From NCBI RefSeq assembly GCF_017654505.1, contig NC_054534.1, positions 26,994,689 through 27,058,688 of the forward strand: a stretch of DNA of 64,000 nucleotides, given 5' to 3'. The position numbers were made by a program, and so were the translations under genes. The notes beneath the pieces are model-generated. The model did no database searches, had not been told where the DNA came from, and was given only the letters and a program-made list of their open reading frames with translations. This DNA is from Polyodon spathula (Eukaryota; Chordata; Actinopteri; Acipenseriformes; Polyodontidae). This document shows, piece after piece, positions 24,146 through 35,850 of the stretch (its first letter is position 1; every line of letters starts with the position of its first letter).

Positions 24146-24454
24146 GTAAGTGCCAATTATCAGCCTTTTGAGTTACTGTTCAAACTGGTTCAGTTCCTAA
24201 GGCCGTGTCCACTTCTTCATTGATAACCCCCATCTGAAACATACTAGACAAAGCATCAATATTGAAGAGAAGTCTGCATATTTCAGGCTCCCAGAAATGG
24301 TAGAAATGGAGGGCCATTTAAAAGAATCGTTGGGTAGTGAAAGGAAAACCCTTTATTTTGATTATTTTAGAATGATACCATGAACATCATGTATAATACT
24401 GTTGTCTAAGCATTATAACCCTGTGTATTACATCACAGGTTTGTTTTTTCCTGT

Positions 24455-24522
24455 GGTACAGTGGAAAGTGGTGTACTCCGTTCTGCAGGAGAGGAGAGAT
24501 AACATAGTTGTCATGGCAACTG
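24455..24522 (+). pseudogene. WRN: WRN exon relic with both splice sites damaged
   Basis: It encodes VQWKVVYSVLQERRDNIVVM followed by Ala-Thr, the segment leading into motif I. The exon must start at 24455 to keep phase, but the two preceding bases are GT, not AG. It must end after 'act g' at 24522, because the next exon starts gc-tgt-ggg-aag, but the donor reads atgagt instead of gtgagt. Confidence 0.85.
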
Positions 24523-25469
24523 ATGAGTTATATTTCCTAGTTAATTGACAAAGGCACATTCATTTTAATGCTTCATGGGGAGAAAATGGAGTATGCCATG
24601 TTACAAAAGTATATTGCTGTTTTCCCATCCTTGTATCACCACTTGTACATGCTACTGACAGTATGCAACACAAACAGACCTGCTGTTCAGTATAAATCAT
24701 TAACATGGCCCTATGCCTCAAACTGAATGTAAAATATTATCTGTGGAGAGTTTTTCAGTTCAATGTATTACTTGCATTGGTATAAAGATATTCATCCCCC
24801 TGGAATGCACTGAATTGAAATGGATATACAGGGCTGGTATATCCTCGGTTGGCATGGGGTATGACTTTGCATGCTTTGACATGCTTTAGCCGATGGAACG
24901 TGACATGGGAACACAGTGATGATTAGCCCCACGGTTAATTTGTTATGAGCATCTCGTAAAACCACACTGGAGGTCTCTGCTCATTCACCATGTCGGTAAG
25001 TGATGTTTACACTCAAAGATAATTAACCATGTGAGATGGGCTTCAGCAGCACGCCCTATGGAGTTTGTTTATGTTATAATACCCCTGTGGCTTGTTCGGT
25101 GCCAGTGGCAGTATATATGGGCTACACAAGATTGGTTTTTACAGTCTACTATACTGACCTAGATCTATATGCAGGTCTGCAGAGTTAAACTATGTGCTCT
25201 CCTGTTTTGTAAACTGCATTGGGAGAAACTGTCTGTATATATTGTTTGTTTGATTTATTATTAACAAAAAATAGTAAGAATGAATACATTTTTTTGGTAT
25301 GGATGAAAGTAACTTGTTACAGTAAATAAGTTATTTGTTATGGCCTGACAATTCTCTTTGCAGGCTACTCAAATCATAGCAAGTTGCTCATGCATTTTTG
25401 CAACTCATCCACAGCACCATTGAATGTGGCCTGCTGCCTTGCTCTTTAGTATTTTTTCTTTGTGTGCAG

Positions 25470-25578
25470 GCTGTGGGAAGAGCTTGTGTTTTCAGTTCCC
25501 GCCTGTTTACACTGGTGGAATTGGAATCGTCATCGCTCCTCTAATCTCTCTGATGGAGGACCAAGTGCTGCAGCTTCA
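25470..25578 (+). pseudogene. WRN: WRN exon relic, helicase motif I (Walker A) and Ia
   Basis: Acceptor tgtgtgcag, donor gtgagt. It encodes [13 protein letters not shown] (motif I with the GKS of the ATP site) and [14 protein letters not shown] (motif Ia). The reading is intact. The next exon found begins in a different phase, so one or more intervening exons are absent. Confidence 0.92.
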
Positions 25579-26708
25579 GTGAGTGTGTTGTGTTATCCTT
25601 CATAGCTGTAATTTTGAACAGCAAGAGAGCCGATAGCAGGCCTGCACACATGCTAACTTTGGAGAAATACAGAAAGGATTCCAAGCTGTTGTAATTGAAC
25701 TGGTCCCACAGCTTGGAGAACCCTGCTATGTCAGCTGTCAGCCATTTGGAGCAAATTTTCTGTATACCAAAGGCCCCTAGTTTGGAAGATCTGCTGTGGG
25801 TAATTTTAAAAACCTATATAAAAATGATGTATATTTTTTTAATGACTCCTCCTCTGTGTCTTGGTGTGTGTTGTGTACCTATTGTCTTCACTGATTAGTG
25901 AAATAACCTCCAGATAGGATTCTGTAACTTATATAAGTTATGTAGTAATCTTCACATTTGACATGAATTGTTTTTTCATTTGGATTGTGTTGGGCTTACT
26001 GTCCTAAAGTGGTGTAGCACGTTTATTGAACTGAGGGCTCCACCTTGTGGAAACTTTGTAGAACTGCAGAACAGGAAAGTGATAATATATATATGTGTGT
26101 GTATATAGTTTAAGATTTCCTGATACAAGAGCATAAACAAAATTGTCAGCTATAGAGAAGCTGAATTGTATTGGGGGGGGGGGGGGGGGCAGATCTGTTT
26201 CTAAAGTCTTACTACTTATTGCTTTCTTACATGTATCCAACTAACTGCTGAACTGTATTGTGCAGTGATTGTTGGAAGGGGGGATGCTGGGTATATCTTT
26301 TCATTTGAAGAGCAATATTTGGCAGTTTATTTCACTGTTTTTCTTTCTATAATTATGTAGATGACCTTGTCACTTATTGTACTATATAAACTGTATATAA
26401 AGCCTACCTGTTTCTGTCAAATAAAGTTTGAAGTTACAACAAAATGTGGATAATACGTGGTTAAGTAATATTTTTAATAGTTACTTTTTTATAATGATAC
26501 AAAACAACATCCAATACCTTCTTAATAATCATAGTGTGGAAAAGGTTGAACTAATTGAGTTTTTTCGAAGGGCTACAGTGAGTGAGACAATGTAACAACC
26601 CTTGGTTCTGGCGCTGAGTTGTGCTGATTTCTGTTTGCTCTTCTCTGGATGGAGGTTTTATTTCAGTGGGTTAGGTTTTTGAAGGGCGCTGTGCATGTTT
26701 GTTCTAAG

Positions 26709-26833
26709 GCATCACGTTGGTAGCAGTGGATGAGGCTCATTGCATCTCTCAATGGGGACATGACTTCCGGGGAGCGTACAGAAAACTGGGATCATTAAAG
26801 AGAGCACTTCTTAACATAAGTACTGTAGATGAG
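26709..26833 (+). pseudogene. WRN: WRN exon relic, helicase motif II (DEAH)
   Basis: It encodes [20 protein letters not shown], motif II plus the RecQ-specific aromatic-loop region, then [11 protein letters not shown]. The acceptor is ctaag. The donor gtaatt at 26834 leaves phase 0, matching the next exon. The last codons (NISTVDE) extend beyond the usual boundary, so the original donor may have moved. Confidence 0.88.
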
Positions 26834-27356
26834 GTAATTTCAACTGCTTTTCTAAATATTCTTAACTTTTAAACAGGCTAGCAGGAGTGAAAACTATGCC
26901 TACCATTGCATTAATGGGTGTGTTTTTTTTAATTGATCTCAGCATTATATTTAATTCCACCTGGGTATATTTTAATATATCTCAAACTATTACAGTACTT
27001 GTCCTCTCCAAGTAAGGACTAGGAAAATAAGAAATTAATGATCATGTAATTGGGTTAGGATCTACAAGATCCATATTATCCATAGTAATTTGCCTGTGGG
27101 AACACACTTCTAGTGGAGCAGTGTCCACAGGCATACAGGATAGTTCATGTTCTATTATTGCAACACCAGTGCACACATTTACAAGTTTCAATCCACTGCT
27201 GGCTCATAATCTTAACCTTAAAACATTCTCTATTTTTAATTGTATATTGCAGGTGTTTACAGTGTGATAATTGTCACATGCCAACTATAGTACTATAATA
27301 TAATTTATATATACTTTTATTTTAATTTGAATAAAACCTTTTTGTTTATTGACCAG

Positions 27357-27544
27357 GTCCCTATAGTAGCATTAACTGCTACAGCAAGCCCTTTGATCCG
27401 ACAGGACATAGTGAATAGTCTGCACTTGGATAACCCATGGATTATGTGCACCAGCTTCAATCGACCCAACCTGTTCCTGGAAGTCCATCGCAAGTGTGGA
27501 AACATCACACAAGATCTTAAGCAGTTTCTTATTAAACAGAAATC
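27357..27544 (+). pseudogene. WRN: WRN exon relic, helicase motif III
   Basis: Acceptor gaccag, donor gtaagt. It encodes [19 protein letters not shown] (motif III, LTATA) and [18 protein letters not shown]. No lesion is seen. Confidence 0.92.
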
Positions 27545-27867
27545 GTAAGTTTACATTCAGTGCTGTGTAAAGCACTGGCCAACATTTAATATCACTGTGT
27601 ATTGAGCATGTTGGAGGACATTAATACAGTACATGGTTTTATAGTGCTTTCAGTGCTACAGCTGTAATACCTTTACATGCTTTAAACCACACGTGTCACA
27701 TGCTCTGCCAACAGAGTTATCATATATCGCAATAGAATGAAGCTGCTTCTCTTACTATAGAAAGTATATCATGCTGTTATGAGTCATGTACCAAACTCTT
27801 GCTGTAGATTACAGTAGACCCAATTTAAAACTTCAAGTTGTAAGAGTTATATTTTCTTTCTTGGATT

Positions 27868-28041
27868 TGATATTATGAGTTTGAAGGCCGCACTATTGTT
27901 TACTGTCCTTAGAGAAAGGTGACTGAACAGGTCTCTGCTGAACTGTTAAAGCTTGGGATAAACTGTGCCACCTACCATGCTGGCATGGGTATCAAACCAA
28001 GAAGAGAAACTCATCACAAGTTTATGAGAGATGAGATTCAG
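27868..28041 (+). pseudogene. WRN: WRN exon relic, motif IV region, with in-frame stop
   Basis: It encodes YEFEGRTIVYCP, then TAG (27910-27912), then [15 protein letters not shown] and YHAGM. Human has EFEGPTIIYCPSRKMTQQV, so the stop replaces the conserved serine, consistent with TCG to TAG. No AG stands at the in-phase start, which reads ggatttg, so the acceptor also appears lost. The donor gtaaga is intact. Starting the exon after the TAG itself would shift the frame and meet a TGA at once. Confidence 0.88.
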
Positions 28042-28327
28042 GTAAGAGACCACATACAAGTTATCGATTGTGCTGTAATGTTTTACTTGGGCCTACTGTG
28101 TGTGTGGGATCTGTTAAAACATGACCTGCTTGGAACAAAATGTACCATATAAGACAAGCACTTAGCACACATTAGAAATTCCTTTTGAAATTGATACTGA
28201 AATTGAGTGTATCAGTAAAATACCCATTTAGCATTCAGTTCAGCAGTTAAGGTTTCCTGCTGTATACTATTGATAGTTTTAAAGGATCTATGTGTCAGAT
28301 TTGTGAATCTTATATTTTTTTCTTCAG

Positions 28328-28509
28328 TGTGTTGTGGCTACAGTTGCTTTTGGAATGGGGATAAACAAGGCAGACATCCGGAAAGTCATCTACTACGGAG
28401 CCCCCAAAGAAATGGAGGCGTACTACCAGGAAATTGGGAGAGCTGGGAGAGACAGATTACTAAGTGCTTGTCATGTAGTCTGGGCTTCAGGAGACATGGC
28501 TTTGAACAG
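28328..28509 (+). pseudogene. WRN: WRN exon relic, helicase motifs V and VI
   Basis: Acceptor tcttcag, donor gtaatg. It encodes [20 protein letters not shown] (motif V) and [11 protein letters not shown] (motif VI, with the arginine finger), then [15 protein letters not shown]. Intact. Confidence 0.93.
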
Positions 28510-28743
28510 GTAATGTTCTTACAGCCGTTTAATAGGTAATATAACTTTGCCTTGAGAAAGATGAAACTTGTTGGAGAAGTGCTTGAAAAAGTTAACTAAA
28601 TTACGATCTGTGGTATAACAACTGTTCACAGAGACCTTTTAGTTTTAGGTGTTATACCCTCAGACACCTATGCTACAGAATCAATGATCCAAGTTCTCAA
28701 GGTATAACCTGTGAGTGTGACACTGCTATTTTGTTGTTTATAG

Positions 28744-28842
28744 GCAACTCCTGATTGGTGTTACAAGCGACAAGTTTCGGGGATATAAAATGAAACTGAC
28801 AGCAAAAATGGAGTACCTCAGCTCGCCTAAATGCAAAAGGAA
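28744..28842 (+). pseudogene. WRN: WRN exon relic, start of RQC zinc subdomain
   Basis: Acceptor atag, donor gtaagt. It encodes QLLIGVTSDKFRGYKMKLTA and KMEYLSSPKCKR, with the first zinc cysteine of the RQC region. In phase with both neighbours. Confidence 0.9.
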
Positions 28843-29140
28843 GTAAGTTTGTACATAATGGAATTGACTTGTGTTCAAGAATTTTTAGGGATGGTTAAGT
28901 TTGTATACACTGTTTTTTAATAAAAGAAGAGTACACACTATTTAAACATATTCTCTGTGTGCAGTACACATCGTGGAACAGCACAGTAGCACAGTGAATG
29001 TAGCCATTATGTGGTGCGTCCACCTGCGATGTTTCGGTGCCACTGTGTGCACTTTGAAGTAATCCTATTACACTTATACTCAACTGTTTTATTTGCTAAA
29101 TAGCAGCCATTGTTAACCGTTATCTTTTACTTTTCTGCAG

Positions 29141-29233
29141 AAACATCTTGTCCCACTTTGAAGATAAACAATTAAGAAAAGCCAGCTCAGGCATCATGGG
29201 CACTGACAAATGTTGTGACAATTGCAGCTCCAG
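29141..29233 (+). pseudogene. WRN: WRN exon relic, RQC zinc-binding cysteines
   Basis: Acceptor ttttctgcag, donor gtgggt. It encodes [16 protein letters not shown] and [15 protein letters not shown], holding the CC-x-x-C cluster of the RecQ zinc site. Intact and in phase. Confidence 0.92.
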
Positions 29234-29643
29234 GTGGGTCTTCTGTTTTTGGTGATTTTATTTATTCATTTTGGGTCAGTTTATGGTATGCACTGTATTG
29301 TTTGTGAACACCCTTCAACGTATTTACTCCAAAGTGGCATTTTTTGTGAAGGAACTTTAAACCTGGTCCTGTGAAAAGCAATTCAGCCCTGTTAAACACC
29401 TCTGGCATCTATATGGCGCCAGTTAAGCAAGATTGCAAAAACACACCTCCTGATATCTGAACCTAATTTTACACAGTTTATTTCACCTGTTCTAATATGC
29501 TTGCAGCAGCAATTACACCTGCATATACCATGCGGATAATAAAAAAAACAAAAAAAAAAACAAAACCAAACACCTGATTTAAGATGAGTATTCCATTGTA
29601 TGTTTCAGACCTGTGCTTTTTACAAGCTGTGAATTCCTCTTAG

Positions 29644-29785
29644 GCTGCTGCATGACCCCAGTGCAAACGACGCTGAGTCTAATCTGCAGGGTTTTGGGAA
29701 GGAAGCCTACCAACTGATGTCTGCGGTTGCTGCTGTAGGAGAGAAGTTTTGCACTGCCGCCCCGGTCCTCTTCCTGAGTGGATCT
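29644..29785 (+). pseudogene. WRN: WRN exon relic, RQC domain
   Basis: Acceptor cctcttag, donor gtgagc. It encodes GFGKEAYQLMSAVAAVGEKF and APVLFLSGS, matching the human [20 protein letters not shown] segment. Open and in phase. Confidence 0.9.
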
Positions 29786-29892
29786 GTGAGCACAGCCTTC
29801 GATTGGTTAACCATGGATAGAGATAATACTCAAATACAGTCCAGCACTTTAACCCTCGTTGTGCAGATTCTTTCATAATACTTCTAGCTTAG

Positions 29893-30087
29893 GTGAACCT
29901 GTTTAACCTCTTCCATTATTCGCAACGGCTGCCAGACAGGTTCCGTAAACTGCCCCTGTTTGGCTGTGGCAAGACCATCCCTGAAAACTGGTGGAAAGCT
30001 CTGGAGCGGCAGCTCATTACAGAGGGCTACATGAAGGAAAACTCCAGACAAAACAAGTTTTCAATCACCTGTGGCTTGGATCAAAAG
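29893..30087 (+). pseudogene. WRN: WRN exon relic, RQC winged helix
   Basis: It encodes [35 protein letters not shown] and NKFSITCGL, the winged-helix part of RQC that grips duplex ends. The donor gtgaga is good. No AG lies where the conserved start (Gln-Arg-Leu, about 29931) would need it; the nearest AG (29891-29892) would add about 12 residues, in frame. Confidence 0.87.
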
Positions 30088-30888
30088 GTGAGAGCTGTTG
30101 ACATGTTCTTCAGCATGGTAAAGCAGCATAAGTAGCAGGAATGAATCCAAACAAACAAATGGTGCAGATCCATCTCTTAGTCATGTGTGGACCTGCTGCA
30201 GTGTGTCGACTGAAATTTGCAGAGCGTTAAATAAAACCTTTTTTTTTTTCTTTTAAGAAATGCCTGTAACATTGCCACTGTCTTAGTGCCATTTGGCCAT
30301 TCTATTCCATTTACTCGGAATCCACTAAAAGAACACTGGTATTTAGATATTTTTGAGTGATCCAAGTGGCAAATAATAGCTAAAAAAAAAACAACAAAAC
30401 AACAGAACTTAAACAACTGCTGACTGATTTTGTTTAAACAAAGTGTGTGACTGGGTGTGGGATCAATAAAAAGATAGATGATCCATGGAGACCTTGGTCA
30501 TTTTAACATGTTCTCCCTTTTATGAAGTAAACTAAAGACATCCCATGTGAATGGAGTTATTGAACCCAGTCTACCCTGACTTTGTTCAGCAATGTCTTAC
30601 TATATATGATGCTGACCTTTATTGTATTAATTTGTAATGACCTTTGGAAAGACGTTTGTAGTAGCTATATGGAGCTTAAACTTTCTGGATGAAAAGAGCT
30701 GGTACTCCAGTCTAAGAGAGCTGGACAACCAAAGACCAGGTTTGCACTGGATAAACCCAAATCATTTTTGTTCATCTTTTTATAATCCCCAGGGGAGGAC
30801 GTGGCTCAGCAAGACAAAGGATGAATCACATTGAACTCTTTTGCTTCAGCCGAACACAGAATTGTGTGCAAGGTTTTTCACTGTGCCA

Positions 30889-30893
<5 letters not shown>

Positions 30894-30935
<42 letters not shown>

Positions 30936-30993
30936 TATTATTATTATTTTATTATTATTTTATTATTATTATTGTTATTATTATTTTAGTAAT
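30894..30993. repeat. (ATT)n microsatellite, imperfect
   Basis: About 100 bp of ATT units with a few interruptions. Confidence 0.95.
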
Positions 30994-31429
30994 GTCTACA
31001 GAATTTATTTTTTGTAATATGGCATTCTGGTATTTAACGGTACTGGTTCAGGCAGAGGGACAGATGACGCAGTTAGTTTTGTAGCTAAAGCAAATACAGT
31101 TTTTCGACCATATATACCATACAGATATGCTTTAAAATCATACATTGAGTAAGAAATACAGACAAACATAAGAAATAGGAGAGTTGTAACTGCATAAGAC
31201 TTTAAGAAGATATAAGTCGTAGTTAAACTGAAGACTGTTCGTATGCAGTTGTATTGTTGCTGAACATATTGCTGTACAACAATGGAAGGATTTATCCAAC
31301 CGTTTGACTGCCATGGATGTAAGTAAATAAAACGTATTGTTTCTGAAGATTGAAAAGTCTATACGCCTGAAATTATTCAATACGAAATAAGAAGCTGAAC
31401 TAATATGTGAAGCACAGTAACTGGATAAT

Positions 31430-31680
31430 GTGTCGTAATGTATAAACAACCTACTACAAACTCTGAAGTGGTACATTTGTTTATTAAGAAGCCACCGCAC
31501 ATTCCATATTTTATTGGTTTGTCCTGTTGCTGTATTTCGAGCTTGTAACACATCTTCATTTGTTACAAGTACTGCTTGTACCAAAATCTCCAATTCCATA
31601 TTGGTGAATTTCAGTTTTTGCTCCCGAGCATCCTCATCACCATGGCTAGTACCATGCTGAGGTCTTTGTGTGCCGTTCAT
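31430..31680 (-). pseudogene. Harbinger-type Myb/SANT-like fragment
   Basis: The minus strand from 31680 encodes a Met start, a polar leader, then KLKFTNMELEILVQAV and a TGQTNKIWN-type segment. This resembles the first helices of the Myb/SANT-like DNA-binding protein of Harbinger transposons and NAIF1-like genes. The open frame runs on to 31138, but its tail is AT-rich and unrelated, so this looks like a truncated transposon gene inside the WRN locus. Confidence 0.5.
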
Positions 31681-32455
31681 TTTCTTTTGGAATGTGTAAC
31701 CTACACACGCAGGGTTGACCCAAACCCGCTACTTATTGTGAGAGGTGTGTAATTCTCCACTGCTAATTTAGGTGAAGGGTATTTAAATTGGTTGACTGCA
31801 GAATCGTCTGCTTTTACCTAATTTAATCTTATAAAATAGGTTGTTTTTTTGACGGTGAGTGCGGCCGTACTGAACACGCACATTACGTGGCTTTTTACGG
31901 TCGGCTTTTCCTGTTTATAAATTTAAGCCTGACTCTCTTTTTCACATTTTACAATGCCATTTCCACGTTTGTTTTGTTTGAAATGTTTAAAGTTTAAATT
32001 TCAGCTTTCGTTTGCTTATTCAGCTACAAAAAAGCACAAGTAAGCCTCATGTTATTACTTTATAAAAACGTGTCTATGACCACTGTTTACTGTGAAGAAA
32101 CGGCAATGACAAGAAATGAAAAAAATATATAAAATACAATGCGGTGTCAACTTTATGTGCTATTTATTTCGGGAATAAACAAAACAACGTTTAACTTGAA
32201 CTGTTATTTGTCATCCTTTGTTTTGTAGTTAATTAACTGAGGTAAAGTAAGTCCTACACAACTTTTAGTCTTTACTCCTGTGGTTTTAATACTGCTTGGT
32301 GAATTTGAGATTGTATATCAAAATTGTTCTGATTTGATGGTGTGCTGCTTGTACAGGGAACCTGCATTGTATAAGCAGTGTCTGAATGGATCAGATCCCC
32401 AGTGTATTATTAGGTCTGGATTGTACCTTTTTAAAAATGTTATCTTCTTTTAAAG

Positions 32456-32676
32456 ACCTGAGCAGACAGGTGGCTATTCGAGACCTGGTCCCTCAAGACA
32501 TAGAGTCCTACCTCACCAGTCTGACCATCGCATTACTGCAGAAGCAAAGTGGAAGTGTCCAACCAGGACAGCCAAGCACAGGCCAGTCAGCACCCAAACA
32601 AGGCCCCTCAGATTCTATCAGCCAGCAACAGAAGGGGACAGTAAAGGAAGAGGCGCTGACCTGGATTGAAGCAGAG
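32456..32676 (+). pseudogene. WRN: WRN exon relic, region after HRDC
   Basis: It encodes LSRQVAIRDLVPQDIESYL then TSLTIALLQKQSG, which matches human ISLIRMLVPENIDTYLIHM. It continues with a Gln/Ser-rich stretch up to the donor gtgcgt. No stop in frame. Confidence 0.85.
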
Positions 32677-33537
32677 GTGCGTAAACACGAGTTGAGGTGC
32701 AGCATAGCATGCAGTACTGCCAGCACAGTGCTCCCTTAATACAGATTCTCATTTGATTAGAACATTTTGGCTGTAAGTTGTACTGTATTTTATTGTACAG
32801 TATAATTGCCCTTCACTAATACACTGCCCATAATATAAAGCACATTTGCAAATTTTTGTACTTCTAGTATCTACTTGGCACATGATCAGCCTTTTTTGTG
32901 TACTTGTTTTTTTTTCTATATACAGAAAACCCTTTTTTACACATAATAAAGGTTGGCACCAGTGTAGAAAATAAGAAGACATGCATTGTTCATACAAGGA
33001 ATGTTGTGGATTGTTTCCTTAAATACGAACCCTAAAACAAATACAAATACCCCTCCAACAACCTGGTGTTTGTGCCTGAAAGTAGTGGGTTAATATAAGT
33101 ATAGAACTGTCACACTTTAATTGTTATTAATTGGACTGAATCGGTGAATTGGAGTTAATAGGAGCAGTGGGTAAGCTAGCACCCTTTGCACAGTGTGTAA
33201 CTTGTACATTTGAATAGTAATGCACTTTTAATAGTAACATTTTGTTGTTTTGCAAATTCTATATTAAGTGTATATTAAGAAATGCAGGGTTTGTAGGCTT
33301 TCTGTATACAGCAGGTTAATATTGAAAGGCAACAATTCTAGATTTAGTATTTTTATCATCATGCAATCAGCAGGGGTCAGCAAACCTCCATGCAGTAATA
33401 CGATTTAGGGTCTAAATAAATTAGTAGGAAAATCCAATTCATTTGAAACCTCTTGTGTTGATTCACCAAATGTAACATATGGAATTTAGAGATGGCGCTC
33501 TGCAATACTGATTAATTACATTTGTGGTGCCCGTTAG

Positions 33538-33648
33538 GAGAAACCTGTGAAGACAAGTGCACCGACATCCTTGATGACAAAGTGTCAGCCGGAGCAGGGT
33601 TATACTGATGAAATAGAAGATGACCTGCTTAGTGACATGCCTAAGCCA
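33538..33648 (+). pseudogene. WRN: WRN exon relic, C-terminal linker
   Basis: Acceptor ccgttag, donor gtaagt, phase 0 on both sides, open. It encodes a low-conservation linker ending DEIEDDLLSDMPKP. Assigned by position, phase and splice sites, not by direct similarity. Confidence 0.6.
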
Positions 33649-33916
33649 GTAAGTCCGGTAAGTCTGGGTAGCAGGAAATATATTGCCCGTTTCCTATGCC
33701 AGATGTGCACATGCATCAAATGAAAGGTGATTCATTTCTGTTTTGGAAATTTATTTTTAGCCACACGGCGCTATTTTTGTACACTATGCCTATGTATTAC
33801 TGCTAACAGAACTGAAGCAATACACCTCAACCCCACTGGAACAAGAATAAATGCTGTACTGTTATTTAAAAAAACAAACAAAACAAAAACGTATTTCTTG
33901 GGAGAAATGCACAAAG

Positions 33917-34045
33917 AATCCTGATGGGCCTTCGGCCCCTGCTCTGAAAGCTGTGAGTCAGAAGGCTGCTCTTGGGATGGCTTTTTGGAACCAGGGAGAG
34001 CTGGATGAAGACACACAGGAGCTCTTTGGGGACTCGCAGTCTCAG
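33917..34045 (+). pseudogene. WRN: WRN exon relic, C-terminal linker 2
   Basis: Open, encoding PSAPALKAVSQKAALGMAFW and DEDTQELFGDSQSQ, then a gt donor at 34046. The putative acceptor (caaag) lacks a good pyrimidine tract, so the start is uncertain. Assigned by position. Confidence 0.5.
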
Positions 34046-34814
34046 GTTAAAAAAAACAACAACATAACTGCATTTCTTAGTTTTCTATAAGAGCTGTTAC
34101 ATAGATCCGATGTGACAGCACTTACTGTGGTTTCTCTCTTCAGTTAATTAATATTTTAACATCTGAATAAGTGTGATTTTATCTGTCTATAAAACCTTTA
34201 CACTAAGAAATTGTCCACATTTTTAATATATTTGTTAAATTGTAATTGTAAACGATCTGTAATTGTATAACAGATCTGTGCATAAAAAATAGCCGACATC
34301 CTGTTAAGAGATTTAGTTATCCTGATGTGGAAATACCACACTGATGTCTAGCTCACTGCATCCATTTGTACTGTGGAAACACACTTTTCTTTTGATGTAG
34401 CATCTAAATGAAGGTTTCCAGCACCACAGCTGTTTGGTTTTGCTGGACTGCTACAGCTGTCAGACAGAGCAGGTGGCAGTTGTAGGGCAGCCCCTAGCTA
34501 AGCCAGCCTGTTCATCCTGTCAGAGAGTACTGTCTTGAAGAGATACATTCTGAGATCAGATTAGACAAATCCAGGGTCAAAACTAATATATCGTGATACA
34601 AGACTGAAAGCCCAGCACAGCTCCTTTCAGATCACCGCATGGCTCTTGAATGAAGAATATGTGTGTTTTATAGTTGGCATGGTACATCATTAAATTACCA
34701 GTGGGTCTTATTACGCATCATACAAGTAGCCAGTCAGGATAACCACATGTATTGTGATACATATCGTACAATGGCCTGCATATTGTGATACGTATCGTGG
34801 GATTAGTTTACTGT

Positions 34815-34948
34815 TACACAGCGGTATCATGTATCCTTTGTGTAATCCCAGAGTCACAGCTACACAGAGGTATCGTGTATCCTTTGTGTAACCCCAGAGT
34901 CACAGCTACACAGAGGTATCGTGTATCCTTTGTGTAATCCTAGAGTAA
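34815..34948. repeat. 46-bp tandem repeat, about 2.9 copies
   Basis: The unit tacacagaggtatcgtgtat... begins at about 34815, 34861 and 34907, with few differences. It lies in the last WRN intron. Confidence 0.85.
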
Positions 34949-35784
34949 CTACTGCCCATAATTTTGTGCGCGTGGTCCATCCGCACAAGAGCACACTGTG
35001 ATACAGAAAATACAAAGAAACAGTGGCAAGCCATGAGTTAAACACTGGCCTTTGAACAGAAAGGATCTACTGGGTGTCAGACTATTGCATCAGTAGGACT
35101 CTGCTGTCCTTTCTGCCATCTTTACTACCAGTGAATTTTCTAAAGCAACAGGTTAATTTTGCTTTATCTCTCCAAGTGTAGATTTTCTCTGCTATTTTTT
35201 AAATCTTTATTTACATTTTTATATATGAAGTATAAAGAGATGTTTGCTTTTCTGGGTTACATGCTTGACATGACTCCTTCACTCCTTCACGCCTTGCATT
35301 ATTCATCTCTTGGCACTCTATACTGTAGCCATTCAGACGATGCTGTCTACAGTTATCCATACCCAGCAAAGTAAAAGCAGTCACTAAATCAAAGCTTATG
35401 GTTGGCTGGGTAGATAGAATAAACAAGAGGCCATGAGCTTCATTTCTAAGACTGTTAACGTTTATTTGTGCATCGCAGCCTGTGAATAATGTGCCTGTCT
35501 TAAAATAAAAGGTTTGGTTTGAGGCTTTTTAGCTGAACAGAAGAAATTCCATTATAGAAACAGATACAGCAAATACCCATCTTAATCACTGTTTGCTTAA
35601 AAATAAAAAGCTTAAAGAATGTATTTTGATTTGGAATCTTCAGTGAAATGCTTTGGGTCTGTTGTGCATTCAGTACTGCATAATGATGATTAATATAGGT
35701 TGTGTTAGAAAGTAGACCTTTTGTACAATATTCAATCAACAAGCTTTCATAGACACCAACCATCATGCTACTACATTACTGGTG

Positions 35785-35850
35785 TTTGTGGGTAGAGCAC
35801 TCGGCTCTGTGGTAGAAGTTTGCCTGTTCAAATTCTGATCTCACATTATT
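35785..35850 (+). mobile_element. tRNA-like SINE head remnant
   Basis: The text gtgggtagagcactcggct resembles a tRNA A box, and gttcaaattctgatctc about 40 bp on resembles a B box. The folding stems are not conserved, so this is a decayed tRNA-derived SINE rather than a tRNA gene. Confidence 0.35.

Larger units (their letters stand above)
30088..32455. other. WRN intron-like region where HRDC exons are expected but not found
   Basis: Human WRN has a long linker and the HRDC domain after the winged helix. No matching exon is visible here. The stretch holds an (ATT)n microsatellite and a Harbinger-type relic instead. The phases of the flanking exons (0 before, 1 after) do not match if joined directly. 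Confidence 0.6.

Noticed and set aside
25695..25898. Possible decayed WRN exon between motifs I and II (a ttggagaaatacag stretch lies just upstream, near 25660)
   Set aside because: A few words resemble the LGKYR segment, but neither the phase, nor splice sites, nor the VTPEYC motif can be found, so I do not call it.
31138..31430. C-terminal half of the 180-codon minus-strand frame near the Harbinger fragment
   Set aside because: Only the first about 60 residues resemble a Myb/SANT-like domain; the rest is AT-rich read-through.
35785..35850. tRNA gene
   Set aside because: A- and B-box-like words are present, but acceptor and anticodon stems do not pair, so it is listed as a SINE remnant.
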